From Nymphaea colorata (taxonomy: Eukaryota > Streptophyta > Magnoliopsida > Nymphaeales > Nymphaeaceae): 64,000 bases of DNA. Positions 1 to 11,050 of the stretch are shown one piece after another. The first letter of the stretch is position 1. Each line of letters opens with the position of its first letter. Position numbers and translations under genes: made by a program. Below the pieces are notes generated by a model. It was given only the letters and a program-made list of their open reading frames with translations, was not told the origin of the DNA and ran no database searches. The stretch is taken from positions 17,251,289 to 17,315,288 of the forward strand of contig NC_045146.1 of NCBI RefSeq assembly GCF_008831285.2, given 5' to 3'.

Positions 1-598
1 TAAAGCAGAATAGAAGCATATAGCTAGATGGGATTTTTGAGGGACCCTACTGTGAAGCACTCATCTAGAAATCAAGGACAACACGTGACATTGCATGCAT
101 CACAAAGTACTGGTGATTCTGAATAATAACACTTTCAAATATATTTAGTAGATTGTTCTGCTGACCCTTAGGCACACAGACATTCTTCAGTAGACCAAAC
201 ACCAGCCAATCGTTCTATACCTGAACAACTACAATCTCTTTCGCTATTGAGGTTTAGCATTATCTAACGCGACAAGCTTTCATGACGTAGTTTGTATCAC
301 AGTGGAAGTAGGAAGGCGCGGTTCAAACACGAGAGTACCATTAATCTTTGAGAAATAGGCCTTCACAAAATGTGGGTGACAAGATGAGGATTTGAACGTG
401 ACATCAAAGAGTGGAAGAGAAGAACTAACCAGTAAAAAGTATATGCATGTAGAAGGACTAACTAAGCACAATCTGAAAGGAAACAAGAAGCCAAACAAAC
501 GACTACCAACTGTTCGACAAAATGCCCGAACGTGACAAGTGCTCAGCAGGAAGGGGCGAGATTGCACTAGGCATAAAAGGGAAACAATAAGAGCGAAC
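1..598. other. Spacer, nothing recognised
   Basis: Mixed-composition sequence. Open frames here are short, lack recognisable motifs and overlap the trailing side of the mL53 pseudogene. No RNA gene or transposon end was seen. Confidence 0.4.
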
Positions 599-942
599 CT
601 TAGTGCCGGGAGCAGGTTGGTCGAGCTCGGCCTACGGGACGATGAGAGGCCATGGCTCCCTAGCCTTGCGGAAAGTCTGCTCCATTTCGAGCATCTGACT
701 CTTTTCGAGCATGCCTTGGCGAATGGCCTGTGCGGCGGTGGAAGTGGCTTCAATTACCTCCTCAGCACCGCTGAGTAAGTGAAGGTGATCTGAGGCTGGT
801 GGTCGTCGATGCGGCGCTTGACTATCAGCTGACAGGCACCTTGCGAGCTTTACACTGCGCCCGGAACTCCATGGACCATGCACAATGCGGTTCTTGGGTC
901 GAATGCATTGAACTCAATCTTCACCTTCGGCAAAAGCTTCAA
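599..942 (-). pseudogene. mL53-type mitochondrial ribosomal protein pseudogene
   Basis: Read on the minus strand, conceptual pieces match the plant mitochondrial large-subunit protein mL53 in order but lie in different frames. From 942 downward a frame reads KVKIEFNAFDPRTALCM. A shifted frame reads MEFRAQCKARK. A further shift gives ACQLIVKRRIDDHQPQITFTY, and another gives GAEEVIEATSTAAQAIRQ, then MLEKSQMLEMEQTFRKAREP and WPLIVP. A stop codon follows, after which AELDQPAPGTK continues in frame. The first shift sits at a small repeat (CATGGTCCATGG) that looks like a local duplication. The functional protein belongs to the mitoribosome. With at least three frame changes and a stop, this copy cannot make it. 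No intron interrupts the matching part, so a retrocopy is likely, but I did not see a clear poly-A tail. The family call rests on recalled sequence patterns, not a search. Confidence 0.7.
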
Positions 943-1052
943 GGTCTCCTATCCCTCTCAAATCTCAATCTCTCGCTTTCTTCTTGTGATGCCTCTTTGC
1001 CTCCCTGTCTATCTAATTTTTTATTAGAGCACTATACCAGAATCGATTCAAT

Positions 1053-1196
1053 ATAAACAGAACAAGCCCGTAAAGAATAAAGGAAAAGAGTGTGAATACA
1101 TAAACAGAACGATCCCGTAAAGAATAAAGGAAAAGAGGGTGAATACATAAACAGAACCATCCCGTAAAGAATTAAAGGAAAAAGAGGGTGAATACA
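1053..1196. repeat. 47-bp tandem repeat, 3 copies
   Basis: Three near-identical head-to-tail units begin at 1053, 1100 and 1147, each starting ATAAACAGAAC and ending near GGTGAATAC. They differ by a few substitutions and one-base insertions in the third unit. No coding role is apparent. Confidence 0.9.
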
Positions 1197-2700
1197 TACA
1201 AAAGAGGATAGTCAAAATGTAAGAAAATGAGAGAAACTAGCAGTAAGAAAAGATCTATGACTCCGTCACAAAGAATGCTATGTTACCATAGATATTTCCA
1301 AAAAAGAGGGGAGAATTTCACAGCGAAATCAAGAAGAGGAAAATCCTCCTCAACAAACACAGTAAAAACCAGAAAAACGTAAGATTCATGCAAACAAGAA
1401 AACTGAACCGGAAAACGTCAACAAGACCGTGGGGAGTGGAGAGAGAAGGTGAAGAATCTACCTTATGGATGGTCACATGGAGGAGAAGAGAAAGCGAGCA
1501 GAGAGAGGAGGAAGAGTTGGTCTTGTGCAGAAGGGAGTCCAGTCCACCAGCAGCTTGCAGAAGGGCAGCTACCACGCGAAGCGAAGCCCGCTCGGCCATC
1601 ACCTTGGGGCTCTACCGTTGGTGGAGCTGGGCTTTGTGTTCCTTGCAACCTGGTTTCCCAGCTTGACGAGAGTTTAGCTCGTCCTTCTAACGAATTTTGT
1701 TAAATATAGTTTTGAATTACTCTAATGAAAGTTTTGATAGGTTGAGCCATGAGTGTTGAACAACCCAAAGTTTTGAAGCATTTTGCATTAGCACGAGGGC
1801 CTTGGCCTTGAACTAGCAACCAACCACTTACAAGCTACTGGTTTATCCAAATGGGTCAAATCCCTTGAAGTGGGTGCACTTGTGCAGTTTTTCTTTTAAG
1901 GGTGAGTAGTCCATTTTGTCACCTCTCGTCTTCTTTTGGTTTTTGCCTCAAGATTCATAGAGCTTACTTCAAAACTTATTACTGTTTAAACAAGGAGCAC
2001 AGTGGCTACTCTAATAGGAGCTTATGTTTTTATTTCAAAATTAATTTTAAACTGACAAGAATCTACATTTTCAGCTTCTATAGGCTTAATGTTAGAGACG
2101 TGTGGTGGAACATGAATGCGAGGAACTGGATCCCCAAGAAGCCCCTCAGGCAGAGAAACGATAGAACACATTGTTCTGCTAGTTATTTAATACCATTCCA
2201 TAGATATTTGGGTTGGCAACGACAACTTATGTGGCTGGACTTAAGACCCAAACCCATTTGGGTAGGGAATAGACCGGGTACCCACGAAGCCCCTAAGGGT
2301 TGGGTACCGGGTCCGTGATGAGCTGGGCTTGGGCTCATGGGTACCCATTTTTCTCAAGTGGGACTCTCGCCCACGCCGCGAGTGCCGCGAGTGTTTCACT
2401 TCCTCCCCATGTTCCCCAACCCGGCGGCTCCCCACTGGTTTTTGGCCTTCCCTTCTTCCCTCCACGAAATGGAGACCAGGCTGCTCACAGCAGATACCGG
2501 CGATACTTGCACATCTTTATCCTTTCTCCGTCCGTGACAACAAGCCCACTTGGAAGAATACGCGATGTTCCCCGAACCCTTTGTGGGGCGTTTCTCCGGC
2601 ACTCATCATATGAAACAAAATGAATTCAAAGCGTCACATTGTCCGCCATTGATTCGGTTCCCGAGGTTCATCGAACCTTCATTCCAGAGAAACACAACCA
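1197..2700. other. Spacer between pseudogene and H1
   Basis: No gene is recognised. Around 2200-2400 there is GC-rich sequence with repeated GGGTACCC and GGGTTGGGTACC motifs that looks like an eroded repeat. An open frame around 1465-1677 is lysine- and glycine-rich, but I could not assign it to any family. Confidence 0.4.
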
Positions 2701-2857
2701 TCCATCTCTTTCCAGAACATTTGTACACAACATCTCTCTAGGACTCATATAAAAGTCAGGTTTCATTTTTACAAGGACGTTGAGCATTTACACAGAGAAT
2801 GGAAAACAAGGAGGGGAAAGGTGGGGGGTAAAAGATAAGCTTTTCTGTGGTGATCAG

Positions 2858-3586
2858 TTAGCCCCTGCGGGGTTTCCTGGCGACAGGAGACTTGGCCGAC
2901 TTGATCGATTTAGCCTTAGGCTTCGTCGTCACCGGCTTCTTCTTGGGGGTCTTCTTCAGGGGGTGCTTCTCCACCCTCGAGGCCCTCTTTGGCGGAGCCT
3001 TGGGCTTCGCGGCTGAAGCAACAACAGCCGCTCGCTTCTTGGCCGGGGCGGCCGGCGCCTTCTTCTTGGCGAGCTCGGCGAGCTTGAAGGATGCCTTGAC
3101 CTTGATGAGCTTCCCCGTGGCAGCCGCGTTCTTCAGCTGCATGGCGAGCTTCTTCTTGTAGTTGGCCGGGAGGACGGCCTTGTGCTTCATCTCCATGTGC
3201 TTGGCGATCGCGTAGGCGCTCGACCCGCTCTTCTCGTGCAGGGCGGTAATTGCTTCCTTGATCATCTGCAGGATGGAACACACAACACAGAGCATCAGCA
3301 CAAAGAACATAGAAGAAATTCACCCAACTCTGATCATTGCAAAAGCCAAAAATTAAAAAAAGGCAACCAAAACAAACGAGAACAGGATCAAGGTGAAGCC
3401 TTAGAAAGGCCAATGTATACTTCAGGGTCTCGCACGAACCTGGAAGTAAGGAGGGTGGGCAGGAGCTGGTTTAGCCTCCTTGGGCTTCTTCTCCTTCGGC
3501 ACCCTGGCCTTCTTCTCCTTGGGAGGCTTCGCAGCCACCACCGGGATTTCGACGGCGGCCATTGGAGCAGCTTCAGTTTCAGCCAT
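2858..3586 (-). CDS. H1: Linker histone H1, short plant type
   Basis: Two coding exons on the minus strand: 3586-3440 (49 codons) and 3265-2858, split by a 174-bp GT-AG intron. The predicted protein has 184 residues. The N-terminal tail is Ala/Pro/Lys-rich. The globular H15 domain starts at HPPYFQ (about residue 44), runs through MIKEAITAL, SGSSAYAIAKHMEMKHK and LPANYKKKLAMQLK, and ends near KLIKVKASFKL (about 111). The C-terminal tail is Lys/Pro/Ala-rich with a TPKK motif. H1 binds the nucleosome dyad and linker DNA and compacts chromatin in the nucleus. The intron sits inside the globular domain just after YFQ. At 184 aa it is shorter than the major plant H1s and closer in size to the short, stress-inducible H1 class. 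HMGA is less likely because no GRP-core AT-hooks are visible. Coding GC is clearly higher than in the flanks. Confidence 0.95.
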
Positions 3587-3670
3587 TAGTGAGCGAGAGA
3601 GTAAAACAGTGCGGGAGCAAGACAGAGAAAGAAGGTTTAGACTTGCAGGAATCGGTCTGGATGACGAGGG

Positions 3671-3714
3671 CTTAAATACGAGAGTGGCGGAAGGAGAGGA
3701 CGGCCTCCGATTGG
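3671..3714 (-). promoter_or_regulatory. H1 core promoter: TATA-like and CCAAT motifs
   Basis: On the minus strand a TATTTAAG element lies at 3671-3679, about 85-95 bases upstream of the H1 start codon. A CCAAT box lies at 3710-3714, about 30 bases further upstream. The spacing suits a TATA-driven histone promoter. I did not find an exact plant histone octamer motif. Confidence 0.5.
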
Positions 3715-3780
3715 CAGGTCGTCTCGTCGCCGAGGATCGATGACTCATTCTCCGTCAATCAATACCGTCCATTTGGCTCC

Positions 3781-5459
3781 ATCTTAAGATGTTAGACGCC
3801 TTTTTCGGGATATCATTCGCTTTTTTCGGATATTTTTTACTCCTCTTCCTTATCCATTGCCTAAGCGTCCTTTCTCTGGCTCTCCCGAACCGAGTGAAGA
3901 ACTCTCTGAGCTGCTCTTTCTCTTTGTGCTTCTTTCTAGAGTTTGAAACTCAATGGCCGCCATGATTCTGGTTATTTCTTTCTGGGGATTGATTTGTAAT
4001 GAAGATGAGAAAGCAAGGGTTCTTATGAGACCATTTTCAGGCTAATTGGTCTACGTTTTGGCTTATTTCTAAGCCTCATTCTTCAGATGAGAGGTGGAGT
4101 TGTGTTTCTGTTTTTTTGTTTCTGTATCTTCTTTTTATGTGGTCGATGAAAAGTAGTGATAGAAAGTTTCCTAAGGATTATCATCCCCATTCGTGTATAT
4201 ATATATATATATATATATATTATATCTCATCAAATATGTGAAATTAGGAATTAAATTCATTATGAGCCGTTCGATTACTTGATTGATCATTTATAATGTA
4301 CTATATGTAAAATAATACCTTTTCAAGCAAGTAAATTGCCTTACACATTGACTTGAGAAGAAAACTTTGCATTATGCATTGCGCTTTGTCAATTATATTG
4401 ATCGAAAAGTTCATAAGCCAATTTAGATATGCTACTTTTTTAATATTTGTTTACACAATGAATCAATTATCATTTATGGGTTTTATGCTAATAATATCAT
4501 GCCTGCAAGCAGTATCCCTTTGATCATGAGTCTATTCCAAACTATAACCTATATAGGGTACATTTGACAATAAAATACTAACATAGTGCTTGATTCATGA
4601 GTCTATCCTAATCTTTATTCATGCAACATTTTGTTAATATTCTTGTTGCAAAACGCCCCCTAAAGTATCATATTTAATAAGCCAAATAAAAAAACTAAGC
4701 CAAATAAAAAAACTAACAAGTTGTTTTTGTGTCAATCGAGTAACAATACATTTGAAATTACTAAAAGGTTTGGCGGCTCTAAGGAGAGCAATAGTGGACA
4801 CTAAGTCACATGGATAACTCAATATGGTTTATTCATACCTCAAGTGGCTATAAGACGCACTTTCATTTTATTTTACAGTAGTTGTTCACTAACATAATAA
4901 CATTTAATGTTTTTATTTATATCACTTGTGTTTTTAAATGTTTCTTTCATTTTATTTTTTTTTGCGTTGTTTTGCATACTTACATATGTATCATGCATAT
5001 CACACTTAACCACATTTTTCTAAAGTCACCATATCCATATCCATATATACGAATCTCATACGATTTTTTTTTTTTCAGATACGATAGTTTATTATATACG
5101 CATACCTACCTTTCGGACCTTATTTGTAACTATTTCAAAAGTCCACTTTTTTCTTTCATCAATTGCAAATTAGTCAGTGAAACAAAATTTGCCAATGAAA
5201 TAACACAAGTACCTTAAGAAGGTAAAGGAACTGATCGATTAAATATAAAAACCGTTAAAAATATATGAATTTATCTCACTGCTTCTATGATAACTGTAAA
5301 TAAGTTGCTAACCACGGTTATACCGTGGTCAGAACAGAGCAGCCATTTTGTGAAATGCTGACCAGCGGGGGGCAAATTTGAAAAATCTCAAAATATCTCC
5401 ACATAACCCAATAGGGTCGGGTCTTCCGTGATATCATTCTTACCCGACCCGTGTTTTCC
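3781..5459. other. AT-rich intergenic spacer
   Basis: Spacer between the divergent H1 and BPC genes. It contains a TA microsatellite at about 4194-4226 and AT-rich sequence without recognisable coding content. A short inverted repeat lies at its right end (5414-5450). Confidence 0.5.
4194..4226. repeat. (TA)n microsatellite
   Basis: Uninterrupted TA dinucleotides followed by a TATATC end. Confidence 0.9.
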
Positions 5460-5588
5460 TATCGACTACAAATACGGGGATTAGGACGAGAAGACACGCT
5501 CGGGGAGGAGAAAAAAGAGAGGGAGAGCAGAGGGAGAAGAAGGTTTAGGCGGGAAGGGTTTTGAGGAACTCGCGCGGCTGTCACTCCA
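5460..5588 (+). other. Probable 5' leader exon of the BPC gene
   Basis: A purine-rich segment (GAGGAGAAAAAAGAGAGGG and similar) ends in CACTCCAG followed by GTGAGC, a strong plant donor at 5589. No start codon of the BPC frame lies here. The next matching acceptor is CCCAGCAG ending at 10999, directly before the BPC start exon. The transcription start is inferred, not seen. The exon could belong to another transcript. Confidence 0.4.
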
Positions 5589-6818
5589 GGTGAGCGATTT
5601 CTCTATCTTCTTTTCCTTAACTGGAAACTTGTCGCAGTATGCGTCTGTTTGCGGAATGAGGACAAAGTGGTTCTCTTTCCGCCTAACTAGTGGTTATAAC
5701 TACTACGCGGTTTGGCGATTTCGCCATGGTGGGATGATTTCGTTTAAGGCTTTCTATCGTCTTCCTCCGATGGAGTTAGTTAATACAGGAGAAAAAAAAT
5801 ATGAGGTTAGGGTTTGATTTGGTTCCCCAGTCATCGGTCTGGTAACTATTTGTTAAAATTTCATTCCCTCTCATCCTTTTTTCTCAACGAGGTGCCAAAA
5901 GGGTGTGTTTTCCTAATGGTTCTGGTGTCAATTTTTTCATTTAGTCGTGACTCCGCTGCTCTGACTTGAATGAATTATCAGAGACGCGGTGCTAACAGCT
6001 GCATGTCTATGCAGAGTTCGGAAGTAAATCTGTTTTTGTAGTCGATACTTATAGATTTTGTAGTAATAGAAAGTTGCTGGATATTATTAAAAAAGATTGG
6101 AACAACAAATTGCTTTTTCCAACAGGTGCTCCGTTTACTTTCTAAGGGGTTGGACTTTAAACCTACAAGTTGAAGGAGGTAAAGGATTCACTTCAGGTAC
6201 GTTTCTCTTGGCAAAGTTGTAAATATGTGTCTCAACACAGCTTGCCTATTAAAAATAAAGAAAAAGGAAGAACGCGTAAGAGGCTTGCTTGTTGTTTGAA
6301 ACCTGAAACGCTGTGTTGTTTTATCTTCTGATGACAAGCTGCTTTCCGTTCCATATGTACCTATTAACTTTCTTAGAAGCATCTTCACTATTCCTATAAA
6401 ATAGATACGAAGAATAAAATAAAAAACAAATGGCTCAAAGATGCGAAGATGGTACAATAAAAAGTTCAACCATAACCTAACGGCAAGTATTTCAAAAGCA
6501 AGGAAAACGCAGACACCAACACTCAAAAGAAGTAGAAGAAGCCTTGTTGATGTAGAATGTATTTCGTATGAAGTAGGAAAAAATCCCCTACTTGTGCACG
6601 GCGGGGGTCTTGTTGGATTAGCTGCTGCTAGTGCACATTTCTTGAAATTGGTTGGTAGCAAAGGTTGGTCACTACGGGCAAGAAATAGAAAAGGAAATAA
6701 AATAACAAAATAAAAAGAAAAGTAATGAACGATTAGGTATATAATACGTGTATTTATAGGCGAATTAGATATGTACATCATCTATATATAGATATGTACG
6801 TCTGTGTGTGTGATATAT

Positions 6819-6876
<58 letters not shown>

Positions 6877-9800
6877 TGCTGCAGGCAGCTGAGGCTGGTG
6901 TGAGGGGGAAGGGTTGGGTGGAGAGGGGAACAAAAAGAGAAAGAGAGAGGGAGAGAGAGAGAGGTAGAACTAGAAGGAAAAAGACAAGAAAGGGTAAAAA
7001 GTGAATGAGGGTCGTCCTGTTGTGTGATCAGACGACTCTCAGCTGCTGACAGGCTCCTGCTGGGAACCCACAGCAACATTCACTTTCTCTCTCACCATGT
7101 CAATACATGTATTATAACTTTCACACCCTCCTACCCTCCTAATCTTGTGATGTCATCATTGGATGTGACTGAAGGTTTGTTCAAGAGAACATAAACCGTA
7201 GGGATGAAAGGTCTGTGTTGAACATGTGAACTAGCTAGAACTTGCAGGAAAAATGAGTAGCTTTCTTATATTCTTTTGAGTACTATTCATGGACATGTTG
7301 ACAGTTCACGTAAATGTGTTTTCTGCACCTAAGAAAATTCTGAATACTATAACTATGTGTGTGGCACTCTAATTGTTATAATATAGTTTCATTGACCTTT
7401 TAGATAAACTCCATGCCTTTGGTTGATTGTCTCAATCAAATCATGCCATATTTTTAATCACTAAACTTGTCCAATACTTTGCCTTTCATGGAGGAAAGAA
7501 ACATCTTCTATTGTTTTTTACATCTTCAAGTAACCAAGAATTCAAAGACACAAAATTTGGTGCTTGAATGGCAGGTATTAGGTTCTCTACTCCAGTTATG
7601 ATCAATAAAGGGTGATTGGCTCTGTTTAAGATATAGATAATAAAAATAATCCTAATAATATGTTCCTTGATATAGTGAACTAAGTGGAAAATTCCGTTGA
7701 CATGAGCTGATATAGGCGCTTATTCTAACCTGAAACATGCACCATACGTCATCTGGATATGGTCAGCTAAGTCATGAAAATTCCAATGCACGGGGGCTGT
7801 CTAAGAGATATGCTTACTTTAAATCCTATAGGTTTTTAGTGTATCAACAATTTTGCCATCGGAGATCTCAGTCATGTCAGTCGTACTTGTAAGTTGTAAG
7901 TTTGTAACAAACTTGGTTTGAGGTAAAAGTCACCCTTAGGGAGCACGTGACTTCAATTTTCAAGAAGTATGATAGGGACTAGAGAGCTCAATTTTGACAT
8001 GTGGAGCTAGTCTTGCAGTTGTAAAACACTTCCTTCCCTGGGGCTTTAACACATTATTTTTGCATTACTTTTTGCTGTAAAGTTTAAACTTAAGTTAAAT
8101 TATTTATCTTTATTTATATCATTACTAAAACATCATTTTTATCATTTTAAGATGTTATTTTTCATGTTTTCTTGTTAATTTTTCATTTTTTTTTTACTTT
8201 TCCCTAATTTTTGGGATTTTTTCTTTTCTACAAAATTGCTGATTTTTTCCTGAAATTTTCAGCTTCGCCAAAAAATACTCGAGAAAACCCTCGCCATTTT
8301 AAATCCGTTAATGATATTTGTGAATTGTGACTATGCTATGCATCCACTTGATGTGATCTTCCTTATAATATTTGTCTCAATATTGTCATTATCGTATTGT
8401 GCAGCTGATACCATCATGTCAGCTCATCTCTGAAACAATAGGGCTGTTTGAAGGAAGCTTTTTTCAGTTTAATGATGATTTTTTAAATCAATTGTTTTTG
8501 TTTATTTTCTAATTAGAAAATATGAAATAAGCTGGTATGGGCTGCTGCTTATCAGACAATATACTGTATTTCTCTGCAAACTTATAGGAGGCAGATGCTA
8601 ATTCTGCCAACACTTATTTGGCCATCCTATATTATCTAGGCATGATGTATTTATTAGCATAGAAACACATAACTTGATAGGCTTAGTTTATTAATTTTAA
8701 AATCAATTGAATTTTTATTTCTTCTTCTTCTATGTCTAATAAATTGTCCGGTGGGCCACTTTATTAGTTGGAATTTTTGGAATGGCATTGTGTCTCTAGA
8801 AAAGAAAATTTGATCATCTGTTATAAACTTATAGTAGTGTTTAGGACCTGTTTCTTTTAGATACTTGTGCATGCCAAAGTTCTGTTCATAGAATTCATAA
8901 TCTGCAAATACAAAAAAGTGACATAGTTAGGTATCAACTCCTTCTTGATGACTTACTGAATTTGTGAATGTTCTTGGGATTGAAAGGCAAGTCTCGACTT
9001 AATGGGCTTGGCGTTCTATTAGTCCGTGGAACTTCTATTCATGGTCAGAAGGTTCTATTCAATATTCATATAGTTTCAGGTCATCTTGGAATTTTCTTGA
9101 CACAGATTGTTGATCATCAAACTATGTCTTCTTAAGTGAGAGCATGCAATCATGGTTTGATCATTTGCGGCTTGAAGTTATCTAAATGGCCAAACATGAG
9201 CATTCATGGTACTTGTGTTGCTTGATGAGAAGAGGTGTCAAAGTGGGCTACTACTTGAATGGCTGTTAAACATTTATTCTTCTGATTGGAGAGGTGCAAG
9301 CAACGATCAGACCAAAATGGTCCATCTTCAAAAATCCATTAGTAATGTAGGTACGTTGGAGCTAGGGATGAACAAGATCTCTTCATGTATGCAAGATGTG
9401 AAGTTGTTTTTAAACATAAGATTGAAGCAAATAAAAAAGAATGTTTGAGAGATAAAATTGGAGATACTGTCACCTAATTTTAGTGGACGATTGAAATAAA
9501 AATTAAAGTTGAAAGAAAGCTTAGTTTTAGGTGCAAGCTTAAACTCTTAGTGTTTGCATCTACTATTCTACAAGATCTGAAAGAGGGTTTCCAAGTTTTG
9601 TTATTTAATGTAAAGGTGGCCTTGTTGGGCTCTATGTGATGCTGATATGGAAGATTGAGGCTAGAAGCTGGGAGTAGTGATGGCAATGTTCATGTTCCTG
9701 AGGGTTAACCTCGATTTAGCTTTTTGGGCAACCTAACAGCATCTCTTTGTTGTTGCTGAAAGTTGAAATATGATTGCTACTATGAGGTTTCTCATACTAG

Positions 9801-10999
9801 TAAATTTGAGCAAAATGTTCATATATATCATCTCCTGATTTTGGCTTTAAAGGTTCTGATGAAAGGTTAAACAAGTGGGAAGGGCCATTGGTGTCAATGG
9901 GATCATGAGATCTCAATCACGTTATGTGTGTGTTCCTTTCTCTCCCTGCATTGCATGAATCTTAGGGTGGGAAAGATGGTTGTAGAAAGGAAAATGAGAA
10001 AAGAAAGGGGACGAAAAAGGGGTTGAAAAAGCCAGTCACCGTTATATATAAACTTGCATCAGCATCGAACGTGGGTGTAGCCTTAAAGAGTTCAGGCGTA
10101 TGTGGGGTGTAGCTTACAAGTAGCTTGACTCCCATGAATATGTTTTTAAAGTTGAGGTGCCTTATCACTCAAATCTTGTGATTGCAAGTAATGTCTTGAT
10201 GCTGCTCACAAGTTGGTTTAATTGATTGGACACTTGAAACGTGTTCATACAACATCATGGCTCCATAAATTTTTAAAAATCTGGTTTGGACTTATTCTGG
10301 GTGTGACCATACCAGCACTAGCTCACTGGTTCCCATTAGTCTTGGTTTGGAGTTCTCTGGACTTTCTGCTTCAGCTTCAAATTTGGAAATAACTCATCTT
10401 CGTCTTGTTTGTGGGAAATGAATCTCTCTGGCTTGAGATTCAACTACTGCTATGGGCTCTGCGGGGTAAATTTAGATTGAGATTGAGATCTTCATTACTA
10501 AGCGACGAATTTTGAATGGCGCATCCTGGGCTGGCATTGTTCTAATGAATCAGCCCATCTTTAAAGTGCTTGGCAAAGAAATATTTATGGTCATAGCTAT
10601 AGACAAAAGCTAACTAGTTGCTAAAATCATGGTATGACAGTGATGGGCTAGTCGAAGAAATTTAGATAATATACCTTCTTGAACAGATTTCCATTATTAT
10701 TTAGTTTCTGTTTGGATATGTTTTTTGTTTTTAAATGTTTTTGTTTATATGCCTGCTATTCTTTTTTATTGACACTCAGTATTGGTTGACTGGTGCACGA
10801 TCCTCATAGTTTTCTTGTAATTCTTTTGGTGCAGGTGCAGGATTATGTCATTGCTATCACGAAGATAACCTCCTCAATACCATCTCACAAGGTTCAGTTG
10901 TATATGGAGTTCATTGACTTTCTTTCTTGTATACAATCAAGAGAGTTGTATTGGAAAACTCGCATTTTTATTTAGAAAAAATTGTTTTTGACCCAGCAG
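5589..10999 (+). other. Probable long leader intron of the BPC gene
   Basis: A 5.4-kb AT-rich stretch with no supported coding sequence. It contains a (GA)n tract at 6825-6873 followed by GA-rich DNA to about 6967. Open frames inside it (for example the 197-codon frame on the minus strand at 6188-6781) are hydrophobic runs from T-rich DNA and match no family. A possible small non-coding exon near 10838-10890 is bounded by AG and GT but cannot be proved. Confidence 0.35.
6825..6967. repeat. (GA)n microsatellite and GA-rich tail
   Basis: About 24 uninterrupted GA units occupy 6825-6873. After a short unique stretch, imperfect GA-rich DNA follows at 6916-6967. GA repeats are the type of site bound by BBR/BPC proteins, and this one lies in the presumed leader intron of such a gene. 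Confidence 0.9.
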
Positions 11000-11050
11000 T
11001 TTAGCGGATTATGCATAGCTTGCTGCGTGGTTATTGAAATTGAATGGATC

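Noticed and set aside
1318..1677. Overlapping open frames with Lys/Arg-rich peptides that looked vaguely histone-like
   Set aside because: I tried to align them with H2A and H2A.Z but no continuous stretch of the histone fold is preserved.
6188..6781. 197-codon minus-strand frame in the BPC leader intron
   Set aside because: Hydrophobic and Phe/Leu-rich because of T-rich DNA; no motif, no splice partners, no family.
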